Source of the DNA: Patescibacteria group bacterium
GTDB taxonomy: Bacteria; Patescibacteriota; Patescibacteriia; 2-12-FULL-60-25
Length of the DNA stretch: 56,973 bases
Direction: 5' to 3'
Assembly (NCBI GenBank): GCA_029004215.1
Contig: JAQULH010000003.1
Location: 1-56,973 of the forward strand
Shown here: positions 8,786-17,616 of the stretch, piece after piece
Position numbering within the stretch: the stretch's first letter is position 1
Layout of the letters: every line of letters begins with the position of its first letter
Program-made: the position numbers and the translations under genes
Notes under the pieces: model-generated
Database searches by the model: none
Seen by the model: only the letters and a program-made list of their open reading frames with translations
What the model was told of the DNA's origin: nothing

Positions 8786-9454
8786 ATGGCTTATATCTAC
8801 CAAAAAGAACGCCAGGTTATCCGCGAGAGGGTGGCTGATTACATCAAGCGTTTTTCACTTGAAGGCAAGATTTTGGATGTGGGTGCAGGCAATGTGTTAC
8901 GTTATAAGGAATTTTTCACGCAAGCTGACCAATACCTGACCCAAGACCATAATCAGGCGGAAAAGTTCAAACATGATTATGTTTGTGATGCGGCGAGTAT
9001 CCCTGCGCCTGATGCAACTTTCGACGTCATCATTTGCACGCAGGTTTTGGAGCATGTGCCTGACCCGTTTTCCGTTATGGCAGAAATAGCGCGTCTTTTA
9101 AAGCCGGGCGGGCATCTTGTCTTAAGTTTGCCGCAAGCCAACGAGATCCATGAAGCTCCCAATGATTTTTATCGTTATACAAAATACGGAGTTCAGGCGT
9201 TAGCCGATAGATGTGGCTTGAAAGTTGAGGAGATTAGCGGAGTAGGAGATTATTGGACCATGCGGGCCAGGGATAGGCAGCGCTTTTTGATAGAAAGCCT
9301 TAACCTTTATGCACATCCTTTAGCTGCTAAGGTTTTTTCTGTGGCCTTTAAATTGTGTTACGGCATGGCCGGATTTTTGGACAAATACGCAGTCTCCCGG
9401 CGGATAAAGGGACGTTTTACGATTGGTTGGACAGCTTTGCTCAAAAAGTCCTAG
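8786..9454 (+). CDS. class I SAM-dependent methyltransferase
   Basis: 222 residues. Motif I ILDVGAGNVLRY (~28-39), DVIICTQVLEHVPDP (~79-93), LKPGGHLVLSLP and NDFYRYTKYG. It is a divergent paralogue of the preceding gene, which ends 3 bases upstream of this ATG. No Shine-Dalgarno is evident, so translation is probably coupled. Confidence 0.85.
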   Translation: MAYIYQKERQVIRERVADYIKRFSLEGKILDVGAGNVLRYKEFFTQADQYLTQDHNQAEKFKHDYVCDAASIPAPDATFDVIICTQVLEHVPDPFSVMAEIARLLKPGGHLVLSLPQANEIHEAPNDFYRYTKYGVQALADRCGLKVEEISGVGDYWTMRARDRQRFLIESLNLYAHPLAAKVFSVAFKLCYGMAGFLDKYAVSRRIKGRFTIGWTALLKKS

Positions 9455-9459
9455 TTTTT

Positions 9460-10629
9460 ATGAAGATTGCGATCGTAACTGATGAATTCCCACCGGCTTC
9501 CCGCGGCGGCAGCGGAGTTGTAGCTTGGCGTGAAGCCAAGGCTTTGGTGAAAAGGGGATATGAAGTTAAGGTTTTTACGCCAGGCACGCCAGGCAACCAA
9601 TCTATTGAAGGGATTGAAGTTTGTTTTTTAGGATCATCTGACTTTAAGAAAAGAGGCTCATGGCAAGCTGTATTCAATCACGAGCTTTTGGATTTGCTTA
9701 AGAAACCAATGGCTGATTATGGTCCGGATGTCGTGCACTGCCACCATTTGATTAGCTATTTCGGTTTAAAGACAGCAGAGTGGTGCGTTGAGCATTATAA
9801 GACAGTGGTAACAGTCCATGATGCCAATTGGGTCGTGCCGGATAAAGTTTGGGTAAATGACAAAGGGCAATATGAACCGAATTTTTTCCAAGCTTTTTTA
9901 AGGCACCACTTGCAGTACAATCCTTTCTTATCTGTCTTAGCCGGTCAGTTATTTTCCAAATTGGGAGCAGTTATTTTCGTAAGTGATGTCATCCGCCATT
10001 ACTATGAAAATGTTTTTGGCAAAAGAGGTAATTTTATAACTTTACATAATGCTTTGGAATTGGATGAATGGCCTCACGAACCATTGGCATCAAACGATGT
10101 CTTGAAGATAGGTTTTGCCAGCCGTTTGACTACAGCCAAGGGCGGAGGTGTCTTTGTATCATTAATAGAAGAACTGAATAACCTTGGCTTGCCGGCGGTT
10201 GGATCTTTTATCGGGCCGGAGGACCGTTACCAACAGGCCATATCAGCCATGGCAGACCATTTGAAACCAAAATTTGAATATGCGGGTTTTCTCAAGAGCG
10301 ACGAGGAGCTGAAGCAATGGTATAAACAGATTTCCGCCTCATTCGTCGGTTCGATATATCTTGATCCGTTCCCGAATGTGACTTTGGAATCTTTGGCCAG
10401 CGGCCGGGGAGTGATTGTCGGGCCATATACTGGATCGCGCGAAATAGTTGATACGGAAGTAGGCTATTTACTATCAGCTGATGATTTAACGGATGTGTCG
10501 CTGGTCGCCAAAACCTTGGCCTATGTAAAACCCTTTGCTGCTTGGTCGCAGAATTGTCTTGAGAAACGGGAAGGCTTGGGTATGGACGACCATATCCAAA
10601 AGTTAACGCAAATATACCAAGGCTTATGA
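9460..10629 (+). CDS. GT4-family glycosyltransferase
   Basis: 389 residues from ATG 9460. The frame is open upstream to 9355, but that stretch overlaps the methyltransferase and lacks GT sequence; MKIAIVTDEFPPASRGGSG is the standard GT4 beginning. The donor domain starts IGFASRLTTAKGGGV (~225). The usual first Glu of EX7E is replaced (SIYLDPFPNVTLESLASG). HCHHLISYFG near residue 90 is the usual acceptor-domain histidine region. ATGA overlap with the downstream methyltransferase. Confidence 0.88.
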   Translation: MKIAIVTDEFPPASRGGSGVVAWREAKALVKRGYEVKVFTPGTPGNQSIEGIEVCFLGSSDFKKRGSWQAVFNHELLDLLKKPMADYGPDVVHCHHLISYFGLKTAEWCVEHYKTVVTVHDANWVVPDKVWVNDKGQYEPNFFQAFLRHHLQYNPFLSVLAGQLFSKLGAVIFVSDVIRHYYENVFGKRGNFITLHNALELDEWPHEPLASNDVLKIGFASRLTTAKGGGVFVSLIEELNNLGLPAVGSFIGPEDRYQQAISAMADHLKPKFEYAGFLKSDEELKQWYKQISASFVGSIYLDPFPNVTLESLASGRGVIVGPYTGSREIVDTEVGYLLSADDLTDVSLVAKTLAYVKPFAAWSQNCLEKREGLGMDDHIQKLTQIYQGL

Positions 10630-11534
10630 GACAGTGGAGCCGGGAACAAATCGAAGTAGCTAACAAGGTTTACCATCGCCACGAGGCTGAGCTTTATGAC
10701 GAGCGGCACCCGGAGATTTTTGCCAGTGAAGCAAAGCGTTGGTCTGATTACTTTGAAGATTGGGATAAATCGCGCCAAGGTCAAACGGTTATTTTAGATA
10801 TTGGAGCAGGTACGGGCTTTATTTACAGTCTGGCTGAAAGCCATCTCAAGCCAGGGGATAGGTTTATCGCTTCTGACCTTTCGCCTGAAATGCTAGAAAT
10901 CTGTCGCAAGCGGGTGAAGAAGCAAGAGCTTTTGGAATTGTTGGTAGCACCGGCTGATAAATTACCCTTGCCTGACAGCTCGGTAGATCTGGTTACGGTC
11001 AATAGCGTCTTGCACCACCTTCCAGACCCGCCAGCCTTTTTGAAAGAAGTAATCAGGGTGCTTAAGCCGGGTGGTAGGATTGTCATCATGCATGAGCCCA
11101 ATATGTCTTTCGCCGGTTCTTGGATAATGAGAAATATTGCTCGTCTTACCAGCAGGTTGGCCATGATGATTGATAAGACGGACAGAGGTTCGGCTATCAA
11201 AAGAGATTACTCGCATATTTACCAAGCAGTGAATGATGAGTTACTTGAGCGCCAGTTGATCCCGTCACCGCTTGAACCAAGACAAATACAATCCATGGTA
11301 GATATCCATTCACCGACTGCTGGTGGAAGCTATGAAGAACTTGGTTTTAGCTTGGATTACTTTTTAGAACATGACTTGCGGGATTGGAAAATCATCAAAT
11401 TTGAAACATATAACTTCCTTGGCAAATTGGATCCGACAACTAAAAGCTGGCGCCGCGTATTGAATGGCATGCTGAAGGCTCTTATGCCAAATAAGGGTTC
11501 GAGTTTTTCATTAGTCATGCAAAAACCTTTATGA
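10626..11534 (+). CDS. UbiE-like SAM-dependent methyltransferase
   Basis: 302 residues. Motif I ILDIGAGTGFIYSL (~56-69), SVDLVTVNSVLHHLPDPPAF (~118-137) and LKPGGRIVIMHEPN. It begins with a signature YHRHEAELYDERHPEI and ends with VDIHSPTAGGSYEELGFS. The same two blocks occur in the gene at 23225, so the two are paralogues within one locus. ATGA overlaps at both ends. Confidence 0.87.
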   Translation: MRQWSREQIEVANKVYHRHEAELYDERHPEIFASEAKRWSDYFEDWDKSRQGQTVILDIGAGTGFIYSLAESHLKPGDRFIASDLSPEMLEICRKRVKKQELLELLVAPADKLPLPDSSVDLVTVNSVLHHLPDPPAFLKEVIRVLKPGGRIVIMHEPNMSFAGSWIMRNIARLTSRLAMMIDKTDRGSAIKRDYSHIYQAVNDELLERQLIPSPLEPRQIQSMVDIHSPTAGGSYEELGFSLDYFLEHDLRDWKIIKFETYNFLGKLDPTTKSWRRVLNGMLKALMPNKGSSFSLVMQKPL

Positions 11535-12595
11535 GAGAAATAATTTTCGTAAGCGAGACTTTCTCTTTGGAAAGCGGTTGGGGAACAGTTGCCGCCTCGT
11601 TAGCGAGCGAAGCTGCCAGGGCCGGATGGAAGGTTATCAAAGTCGCTGCCGACAGCTCAGGAGATCAGAATACGCCACAAGTATATAGATTATCCGATGG
11701 CCTTTGGAAAAGGATGGTAGCCGCCAGAAAGTGGAAACAATGGGTCAAGAAACAACCAGCAGAGATTGTGCATATAGTTACAGAGCCTCAGTTTTGGCTG
11801 GCGGCTTGGACGGACAAACCATGCGTCGGAACTATCCACGGAACATACGCAGCGACAAAAGCCCATGGTCCATTCTGGGCAAGATACCAATTCAGCCGCG
11901 GCATGGATCGATTGAGAAAGATTATTGCTGTTTCGAAATTTACAGGCCAGGTAGTTGAGAGTAAATGGAAGGGTAAGTTAGAAATAATTCCAAATGGGTT
12001 AGACCAAGCGATTGCAAATGAACCCAGGCAAGAGATTGACTGGCAAAAAGAGTCAAAGCACAAGATTTTACAGGTAGGTTCCATTAAACGGCGTAAGGGT
12101 TGCCTGGAGCTTATCAAAGGTTTTGCTGAATATGTTAAGGACGAACCAGATGCTGTTTTAGCCTTGGTCGGTCAGATCCAGGAAGGCGCTTATTTAGATG
12201 AAGTAAAAAACACCATTAAATCTTTAGGTTTAGATAATAAGGTCAAACTCACAGGTCTAGTTGATCGTCAGGAGCTGCTTGGTTGGTACAACTGGTGCGA
12301 CGTTATGGCGCTTTTACCGGTCAACTATGCCTCATTCGAGGGCTTTGGCTTGGTATATCTGGAAGCCAATGCTTTTGGTAAGCCGGTTTTAGGCGTTAAA
12401 AATACGGCAGCCGAAGAAGCTATCAGCTCGCAAACAGGCTTCTTGGCTACGTCGACTAACCCACAAGACGTGTCAGTCGGTTTGAAGAGTCTATTCAGTG
12501 GAAATCAATCCTGGAATTTTGGGCCTTGGCTACTCGAACACTCTTGGGAGAATATTTTCAAGCAATATCAAGAAGTTTATCTGAAATATTCTTAG
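11531..12595 (+). CDS. GT4-family glycosyltransferase
   Basis: 354 residues. N-terminus MREIIFVSETFSLESGWGTV, donor domain ILQVGSIKRRKGCLELIKGF (~177), EX7E region SFEGFGLVYLEANAFGKPV (~272). Last gene of the first + operon. Its 3' end overlaps the convergent GT4 gene on the other strand by 38 bases, leaving no room for a terminator. Confidence 0.88.
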   Translation: MREIIFVSETFSLESGWGTVAASLASEAARAGWKVIKVAADSSGDQNTPQVYRLSDGLWKRMVAARKWKQWVKKQPAEIVHIVTEPQFWLAAWTDKPCVGTIHGTYAATKAHGPFWARYQFSRGMDRLRKIIAVSKFTGQVVESKWKGKLEIIPNGLDQAIANEPRQEIDWQKESKHKILQVGSIKRRKGCLELIKGFAEYVKDEPDAVLALVGQIQEGAYLDEVKNTIKSLGLDNKVKLTGLVDRQELLGWYNWCDVMALLPVNYASFEGFGLVYLEANAFGKPVLGVKNTAAEEAISSQTGFLATSTNPQDVSVGLKSLFSGNQSWNFGPWLLEHSWENIFKQYQEVYLKYS

Positions 12596-13697
12596 CTCGG
12601 CTGGCCCAGGTATAACTTTTTACCAGCGTATATGCTTTTTTAGCTTTTGCCTCGGCTTGAGTTGTTTCTTGTAAAATTATCTGAGTTTGGTGCGCCAGGT
12701 CCGTCGGGTCATCAGCCTTAAAGAAAGCAGCTTCTTCTGGGCCAAGGATTTCATGCAAGCTTGGCAAGTCACTGGCCAAAATTGGCGTCTGGCTGGCCAT
12801 ATACTCAAACAACTTAAGGGGAGAAGTATGGCTTTCCGAGATTTTGAACTTTTTGCTGTTGGGTAAGACCAAAAGATCAGCTGCCTTCAACCAGATGGCA
12901 ACTTTGTCACGGGGCACGGAAGGCAGGCAGATTAGATTTTTGATGCTTTGGTACTTTGACTTGAAGGTCGCGATATCTTCTTTTGTGCCGCCGACTAGAT
13001 ATACTAGATAGTCATCTGGCAGCGAAGATGCGGCTTCAGCTAAAACATCAACGCCTTTCCAGGCAAAAAGTTGTCCGGTGTACAGGATGATTTTTTTATC
13101 CAATGGCAAATTTAATTTTTGCCGCGCCTCTTGGCGTGTCAGTTGGATATCGAAAGTTTTCAAGTCAACGCCATCCGGAGCCACTAGGATTTTTTCAGCA
13201 GGCAAATGATATTGGCTGGACAGTTGATCTTTTAAGCCTAGGGTAATAGCAACAATGCCATGGCTGGATTGGAGGAAAATGCCGAAAAACAAAGAGGCTG
13301 TGGCAGGCAGCTGGTGGCATTCAAAAAAAGTCTTGAAGCCCCTTTTGGCAAAAACCCAAACCAACTCTGGGGAGCGGGTATAGACTATTGATCCTGCGGG
13401 AACCTTCAGTGTCCAGGATTTAAGAAAGAACGATAACCTGTTTAATTGGAAATACAATTTTCCAATATATTTATACAGCTTTCCCCAATCAAAACCCGGG
13501 ATTGATCTGATCTTAAAGTTCTTCTCAACACCGTAAGATTCAAAAAAGCCGGTCGTGACTGAATTGACGCGTTCGGGGTGGATGAGCTCAACGTCATAAC
13601 CTAAGCCAGCAAAAGACTCGCACATTTTAGCGATTTGGTAGCCATGGGCTTTTTCCGTTGGTAAACGGTTGCTAACCAAATAAGTTAATCGAGTCAT
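12558..13697 (-). CDS. GT4-family glycosyltransferase
   Basis: 379 residues. N-terminus SNRLPTEKAHGYQIAKMCES is the GT4 glycine-loop equivalent. The donor domain is KKIILYTGQLFAWKGVDVLA (~204), and the EX7E region is replaced by SESHTSPLKLFEYMASQTP (~285), where the second Glu is present. ATG overlaps the stop of wecB (ATGA). Last gene of the - operon 17520-12558. Confidence 0.88.
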   Translation of the reverse strand: MTRLTYLVSNRLPTEKAHGYQIAKMCESFAGLGYDVELIHPERVNSVTTGFFESYGVEKNFKIRSIPGFDWGKLYKYIGKLYFQLNRLSFFLKSWTLKVPAGSIVYTRSPELVWVFAKRGFKTFFECHQLPATASLFFGIFLQSSHGIVAITLGLKDQLSSQYHLPAEKILVAPDGVDLKTFDIQLTRQEARQKLNLPLDKKIILYTGQLFAWKGVDVLAEAASSLPDDYLVYLVGGTKEDIATFKSKYQSIKNLICLPSVPRDKVAIWLKAADLLVLPNSKKFKISESHTSPLKLFEYMASQTPILASDLPSLHEILGPEEAAFFKADDPTDLAHQTQIILQETTQAEAKAKKAYTLVKSYTWASRAKNISDKLLDIA

Positions 13698-14776
13698 AAC
13701 AAGCCATTAGTTTTTAAGATGTCCAAGCACCGTTCAGATGTCCGGCCATCGCCAAAGGGGCATATCCAATCTCTGGGTTTGGCCATCATCTCTTTTACAA
13801 TTTGATGTAGTGCCTCAGGGTCAGTTCCGTTATAAAGTGCATTGCCTCCTACGTCTAATGTTTCGGGACGTTCGGTATTGGCACGCAAGGTAACGCAGGG
13901 AACTTGCAGGATGTTAGCCTCTTCTTGAATGCCGCCGGAGTCAGTGAGAATGATTGAAGCCTTATCCATCAAATTCAGCATCGGCAAGTAGCCTATCGGA
14001 GGGATCAGGCTCAAGTTGGGACTATTAGCATAACGGCAATCAAGTCCTGTCTCTTTAAGTTTGGCCGATGTTCTTGGGTGGACCGGGAATATAATTTTTA
14101 AGTTTAGTTTACTGCCCAAAACGTCCAAGGTCTCCATCATGGCCTCCAGCCTTTCTTTCTCATCAACGTTAGAGGGGCGATGCATTGTCAGTAAGACGTA
14201 TTGCCCATAGTTATTTTCAATTGACGGATTGTTGGCAGCCTCTTGGCGGAACATTTGGACAGCATCCACAATCGGATTGCCTACGACGTGAACGCCTTGG
14301 CCAATGCCTTCCTGGGCCAAACGCGCGGTCTGGACTTCGGTCGGGCAAAATAAAATGTCACTCAAGGCGTCGGCCACTACACGATTAGCTTCCTCAGGCA
14401 TCCCCCAGTCATCGCTGCGCAACCCGGCTTCCAAGTGGGCTAACTTAATTCCCATCTTATGGGCCGTCAAAGCCCCAGCCAGTACTGTGTTGGTATCGCC
14501 CTGTACAATGACAACCGTTGGTTGCAGTTTTTGAAAAGCATCAGATAAGCCTTGGATCATGGCAGCAATCTGCTGGGCCGGAGGATGTGAACCTACATGC
14601 AGGTTAATGGCCGGTGATGGCAATTTGAGCTCTTCGAAAAATAAGGCATCCAATTTTTCGTCGTAATGTTGGCCGGTGTGGATTATAACTACCGCCTCGC
14701 CTCGGCGTTGCGCTTCTTTGACTAGTGGAGCTGTCTTGATTATCTCCGGTCTTGTTCCAATGACAACGGCAATCAT
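13694..14776 (-). CDS. wecB: UDP-N-acetylglucosamine 2-epimerase (non-hydrolysing)
   Basis: 360 residues, the usual family length. Interconverts UDP-GlcNAc and UDP-ManNAc in the cytoplasm, giving ManNAc for glycan synthesis. Family blocks are in order: GTRPEIIK (7-14), TGQHYDEKL (35-43), VQGDTNTVLAGALTAHKM (~91), LAHLEAGLRS, MPEEANRVVAD, LTMHRPSNVDEK, ILTDSGGIQEEA and ANTERPETLDVGGN. The usual HRREN is HRPSN here. ATGA overlaps on both sides. No UDP-ManNAc dehydrogenase (WecC) is seen in this window. Confidence 0.95.
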   Translation of the reverse strand: MIAVVIGTRPEIIKTAPLVKEAQRRGEAVVIIHTGQHYDEKLDALFFEELKLPSPAINLHVGSHPPAQQIAAMIQGLSDAFQKLQPTVVIVQGDTNTVLAGALTAHKMGIKLAHLEAGLRSDDWGMPEEANRVVADALSDILFCPTEVQTARLAQEGIGQGVHVVGNPIVDAVQMFRQEAANNPSIENNYGQYVLLTMHRPSNVDEKERLEAMMETLDVLGSKLNLKIIFPVHPRTSAKLKETGLDCRYANSPNLSLIPPIGYLPMLNLMDKASIILTDSGGIQEEANILQVPCVTLRANTERPETLDVGGNALYNGTDPEALHQIVKEMMAKPRDWICPFGDGRTSERCLDILKTNGLL

Positions 14777-15639
14777 ATTTGTTTAACGGCCTTAAACTTC
14801 ATATGCGGATAAAAGCCGCTGCGGATAGTTATCTCGGCAAATTTGATTATCAGGGGATAAAGCAGTGGCACACGCCGCAGGGTCAATAAGATGGTCTTCA
14901 TCCGAGCGCTCCAGGCCATTGTTTCCGGGTTCCTGACGCGATCCAGAAAAGTTTCTTGGGAATAATCTTCGATTTGCTGGAAGTTATGGCTGGTGAAAAG
15001 CGAGCGCAGGCGCCTGGGCGTCACGTAGTTGATGTTATCCAATTCATCCGGATTTTTTCTCAAGAGCCTAATATATATTTTGCCGAGCGGTTTTGGGATA
15101 AGCGGGGGATACCAGATCCGGTAGTGCTCCTCGCGCGGCCATAAGAAATTTGGGGCTTCGAGCAGGCAAATGCCACCTGGTTTGAGTACGCGTGAGATTT
15201 CTGACATGACGCGCTTGGTGTCGTTGACGTGTTCGATAACCTCAAGCAGGACAACTGCGTCAAAAGAAGAATCTTCAAATGGCAAAGTCTCGCCAAAACC
15301 CTGGGTAAATTCGGTTTGCAGGCCGTCATAACGGGCAGAGCGCAGGCAGGCGGCCGCGCAAGCGGACTCTTCTGGTTCGACGCCAACGACTTGTGCGCCC
15401 AGTCTGGCCATGGCCACAGCCAAACCGCCGGTGCCACTGCCGACTTCCAGGATTTTTTTCCCAGCCAGGCCGTTTACAAGGCTATCGATAGTTTGCGCCT
15501 TGCCCTCCATCAGATGCTCCAGATCATATTGTTCGTTAAAACGCGACCATTGTTTAGCTTCGGTGCGGCTACAAATATCAACACCCAAAAAAGTGTATTG
15601 ATGTAGTTTTTCCCTGAATATCGCGTCATCGTAAGCCAT
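14773..15639 (-). CDS. class I SAM-dependent methyltransferase
   Basis: 288 residues. Motif I KILEVGSGTGGLAVAMARLG (~60-79), GVEPEES, DAVVLLEVIEHVNDTKR (~130), LKPGGICLLEAPN. Close in style to UbiG-like sugar O-methyltransferases. The ATG is preceded by AAAGGA, a plausible Shine-Dalgarno, which is uncommon in this operon. It is separated from the upstream methyltransferase by 15 bases. Confidence 0.87.
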   Translation of the reverse strand: MAYDDAIFREKLHQYTFLGVDICSRTEAKQWSRFNEQYDLEHLMEGKAQTIDSLVNGLAGKKILEVGSGTGGLAVAMARLGAQVVGVEPEESACAAACLRSARYDGLQTEFTQGFGETLPFEDSSFDAVVLLEVIEHVNDTKRVMSEISRVLKPGGICLLEAPNFLWPREEHYRIWYPPLIPKPLGKIYIRLLRKNPDELDNINYVTPRRLRSLFTSHNFQQIEDYSQETFLDRVRNPETMAWSARMKTILLTLRRVPLLYPLIIKFAEITIRSGFYPHMKFKAVKQI

Positions 15640-15654
15640 ATGGTTCCTTTACTG

Positions 15655-16353
15655 TCAGACACTCTTATCGCCTAATCGCATGACATAAAGATTGTTCCTG
15701 GAAAAGAGCGACGGCCAATAGCGCCAAAGTTTTGGGAAGCCACCGCAACCCCTGGCAGCAATAAGTTTTAGGCCCATTTGTTTTGACCAGATTGTAAAAT
15801 CTTTTTTCGTCCAAAAACGTACATGCATGTTGAGGGCACAATCTTCGTCAATCGGGAAGCGGCCAAAAAGGTAACGCAAGCGGTACCAGATGTATCCGGC
15901 GTTTGGTATGGTCACGATCAAGGCCTTATTGAAATGGCCTTTAACTTTTTCGATAATTTTTTCGCAATCAACAATATGCTCAATGACTTCTGAAAGCACT
16001 ATATAGTCAAAATTATTGAATTGGGACAAATCCAAATCATGTAAATCCATGTAAGTTGCTTGGAGGCCTAACGCTCGACAGCGTTCTATACCGACCGTAG
16101 AGGCGTCTATGCCAAAAGCTTGGACATTGAGTTGGCTTATCAGCCGTTTCATGAGATCGCCATTGCCGCAGCCTAAATCCAAAACAGTGCTGTTTGGCTC
16201 AATGGCAGAGGCAACAGCTACAAAGCGCGGATTTTGTTCGTTGTTGATATGTCGGCTCCAAGTCTCGTCAAACTGGGTTTCGTGCAAGACGAAATCACGG
16301 TTCGAGAAAATGTAGCGGATGTGCTTGGAGAAGTAAGGGAAGAAATTAGCCAT
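15655..16353 (-). CDS. class I SAM-dependent methyltransferase
   Basis: 232 residues from ATG 16353 (TTG at 16359 in the same frame is less likely). Motif I TVLDLGCGNGDLMKRLI (~51-67), GIDASTVGIERC, DYIVLSEVIEHIVDCE (~112) and IVTIPNAGYIWYRLRYLFG, a block typical of glycan-cluster methyltransferases of the metW/ubiG group. Follows the GT4 gene on the - strand by 12 bases. Confidence 0.87.
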   Translation of the reverse strand: MANFFPYFSKHIRYIFSNRDFVLHETQFDETWSRHINNEQNPRFVAVASAIEPNSTVLDLGCGNGDLMKRLISQLNVQAFGIDASTVGIERCRALGLQATYMDLHDLDLSQFNNFDYIVLSEVIEHIVDCEKIIEKVKGHFNKALIVTIPNAGYIWYRLRYLFGRFPIDEDCALNMHVRFWTKKDFTIWSKQMGLKLIAARGCGGFPKLWRYWPSLFSRNNLYVMRLGDKSV

Positions 16354-16365
16354 AATCAAGCCATA

Positions 16366-17520
16366 TTAAGCCATATGAGTTATCATGTCCAACCATTTTG
16401 GCGCTTGGATGTCCCAGGTGTACTTGGCTAAGGCCGCCTCATATCCGCGTTGGCGCATAAGGGCGATATTTTCAGGATATGAGCAAGCGCTGTCGATCAA
16501 CGCAGCCAGAGTCTCAGGCTTTTCGTCAGCCGTGACAAAGCCGCATTTTTCATCCTCAACTACGCGTTTGACAGTCGGGACTGTATTGGCCAGCACCGCC
16601 AGACGGTTAAGCATGTATTCGTATAACTTGTTCGGCGCGGCGTAAACGTAGTTCAGGCAAGTGAGCGGGTAAAAAAGCAGGCCAACATCTCCGGCTGATA
16701 AATATTTCGGAAGTTCCAAATAATCAACCCGCCCGGTGAAAGTAACATTTTGTATGCCCAGCTTTTTTAATTCTGACTGGAATTCATCCTTGTAAGTTCC
16801 GTTGCCGACTATCAAGAACCACAGCTTATCAATGGATTTTATGAAAGGTATGGCTTGAGCCAGGTTTTCCAATCCGCGGAAACGGTTAAGTGATCCTTGG
16901 AAAACAAATACAATCCGGTCTTCCGGTATGCCAAGGCGTTTCCTGAATTCAATCCGGTCCTGTTCGTAATTTGGATTGGTCCCCAAAGTTGAGTCAGGGA
17001 AATTTTCAATTACACCATCCTGGCTTACCATTGGATAACGTTTTTTCATGATTTGCCGACGTTCTTCATTGGCTGAAATTACGAGTTTGGCACGTTGGAT
17101 GCCTAGCCATTCACGGATATACCAATAAGCTTTAACAAAAGGATGGTGGGGCATGCTGGCGATATCGAGCCACAACTCGCGGGCATCATAAGCCATTGGT
17201 TTACGTCGCCAAATAGAGCAAAAGGCGGCTTCGTCTATAGTGTCAGCATTGGTTGCCATGATCGCATCCCAATCATGCGCCAAGGCGGCCTTGATCCAGG
17301 CGATTGATAAAAATATCTGCTTGATGATCGGCAACTTAAGGCGTGGCAGCCTTATGATCCGTTTGACCAGGGCGCCGCAAATAACTTCTTCTGTAGGCTG
17401 TTTGTTGTCGTCACGCGCAATAACAGTCACCTGGTGACCGTTTTGGGTGAGGGTCAAGCATTGCTTGCAAACCCGTCCGTCAACGCGATGTGAATTGTTG
17501 AAAAGTATGAGAATTCGCAC
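16366..17520 (-). CDS. GT4-family glycosyltransferase
   Basis: 384 residues from GTG 17520 (MRILILFNNSHRVDGRVCKQ). Donor domain IVFVFQGSLNRFRGLENLAQ (~203). The acceptor domain has MAYDARELWLDIA (~133). The end is KLYEYMLNRLAVLANTV. First gene of the - operon; a TAAGAT -10-like box lies 15 bases before the GTG in the 96-base divergent gap shared with the asparagine synthetase-like gene. Confidence 0.87.
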   Translation of the reverse strand: MRILILFNNSHRVDGRVCKQCLTLTQNGHQVTVIARDDNKQPTEEVICGALVKRIIRLPRLKLPIIKQIFLSIAWIKAALAHDWDAIMATNADTIDEAAFCSIWRRKPMAYDARELWLDIASMPHHPFVKAYWYIREWLGIQRAKLVISANEERRQIMKKRYPMVSQDGVIENFPDSTLGTNPNYEQDRIEFRKRLGIPEDRIVFVFQGSLNRFRGLENLAQAIPFIKSIDKLWFLIVGNGTYKDEFQSELKKLGIQNVTFTGRVDYLELPKYLSAGDVGLLFYPLTCLNYVYAAPNKLYEYMLNRLAVLANTVPTVKRVVEDEKCGFVTADEKPETLAALIDSACSYPENIALMRQRGYEAALAKYTWDIQAPKWLDMITHMA

Positions 17521-17596
17521 AGTAAAATCGGGCTCATCTTAGCAGAATCAAGCCTTGATTGTAAATGCCGAATGGCCCTATGGCAAAGTCTGGTTT

Positions 17597-17602
17597 TATG
17601 CT
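17597..17602 (+). promoter_or_regulatory. candidate -10 box for the 17617 operon
   Basis: TATGCT with 14 bases before ATG 17617. No clear -35 and no Shine-Dalgarno. It would give a leader of only a few bases, as at the other promoters in this window. Confidence 0.4.
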
Positions 17603-17616
17603 AACCTTGGCCTGTT

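Noticed and set aside
9355-9459. Longer N-terminus of the GT4 gene at 9460
   Set aside because: It overlaps the methyltransferase gene and shows no GT sequence before MKIAIVTDEFPP.
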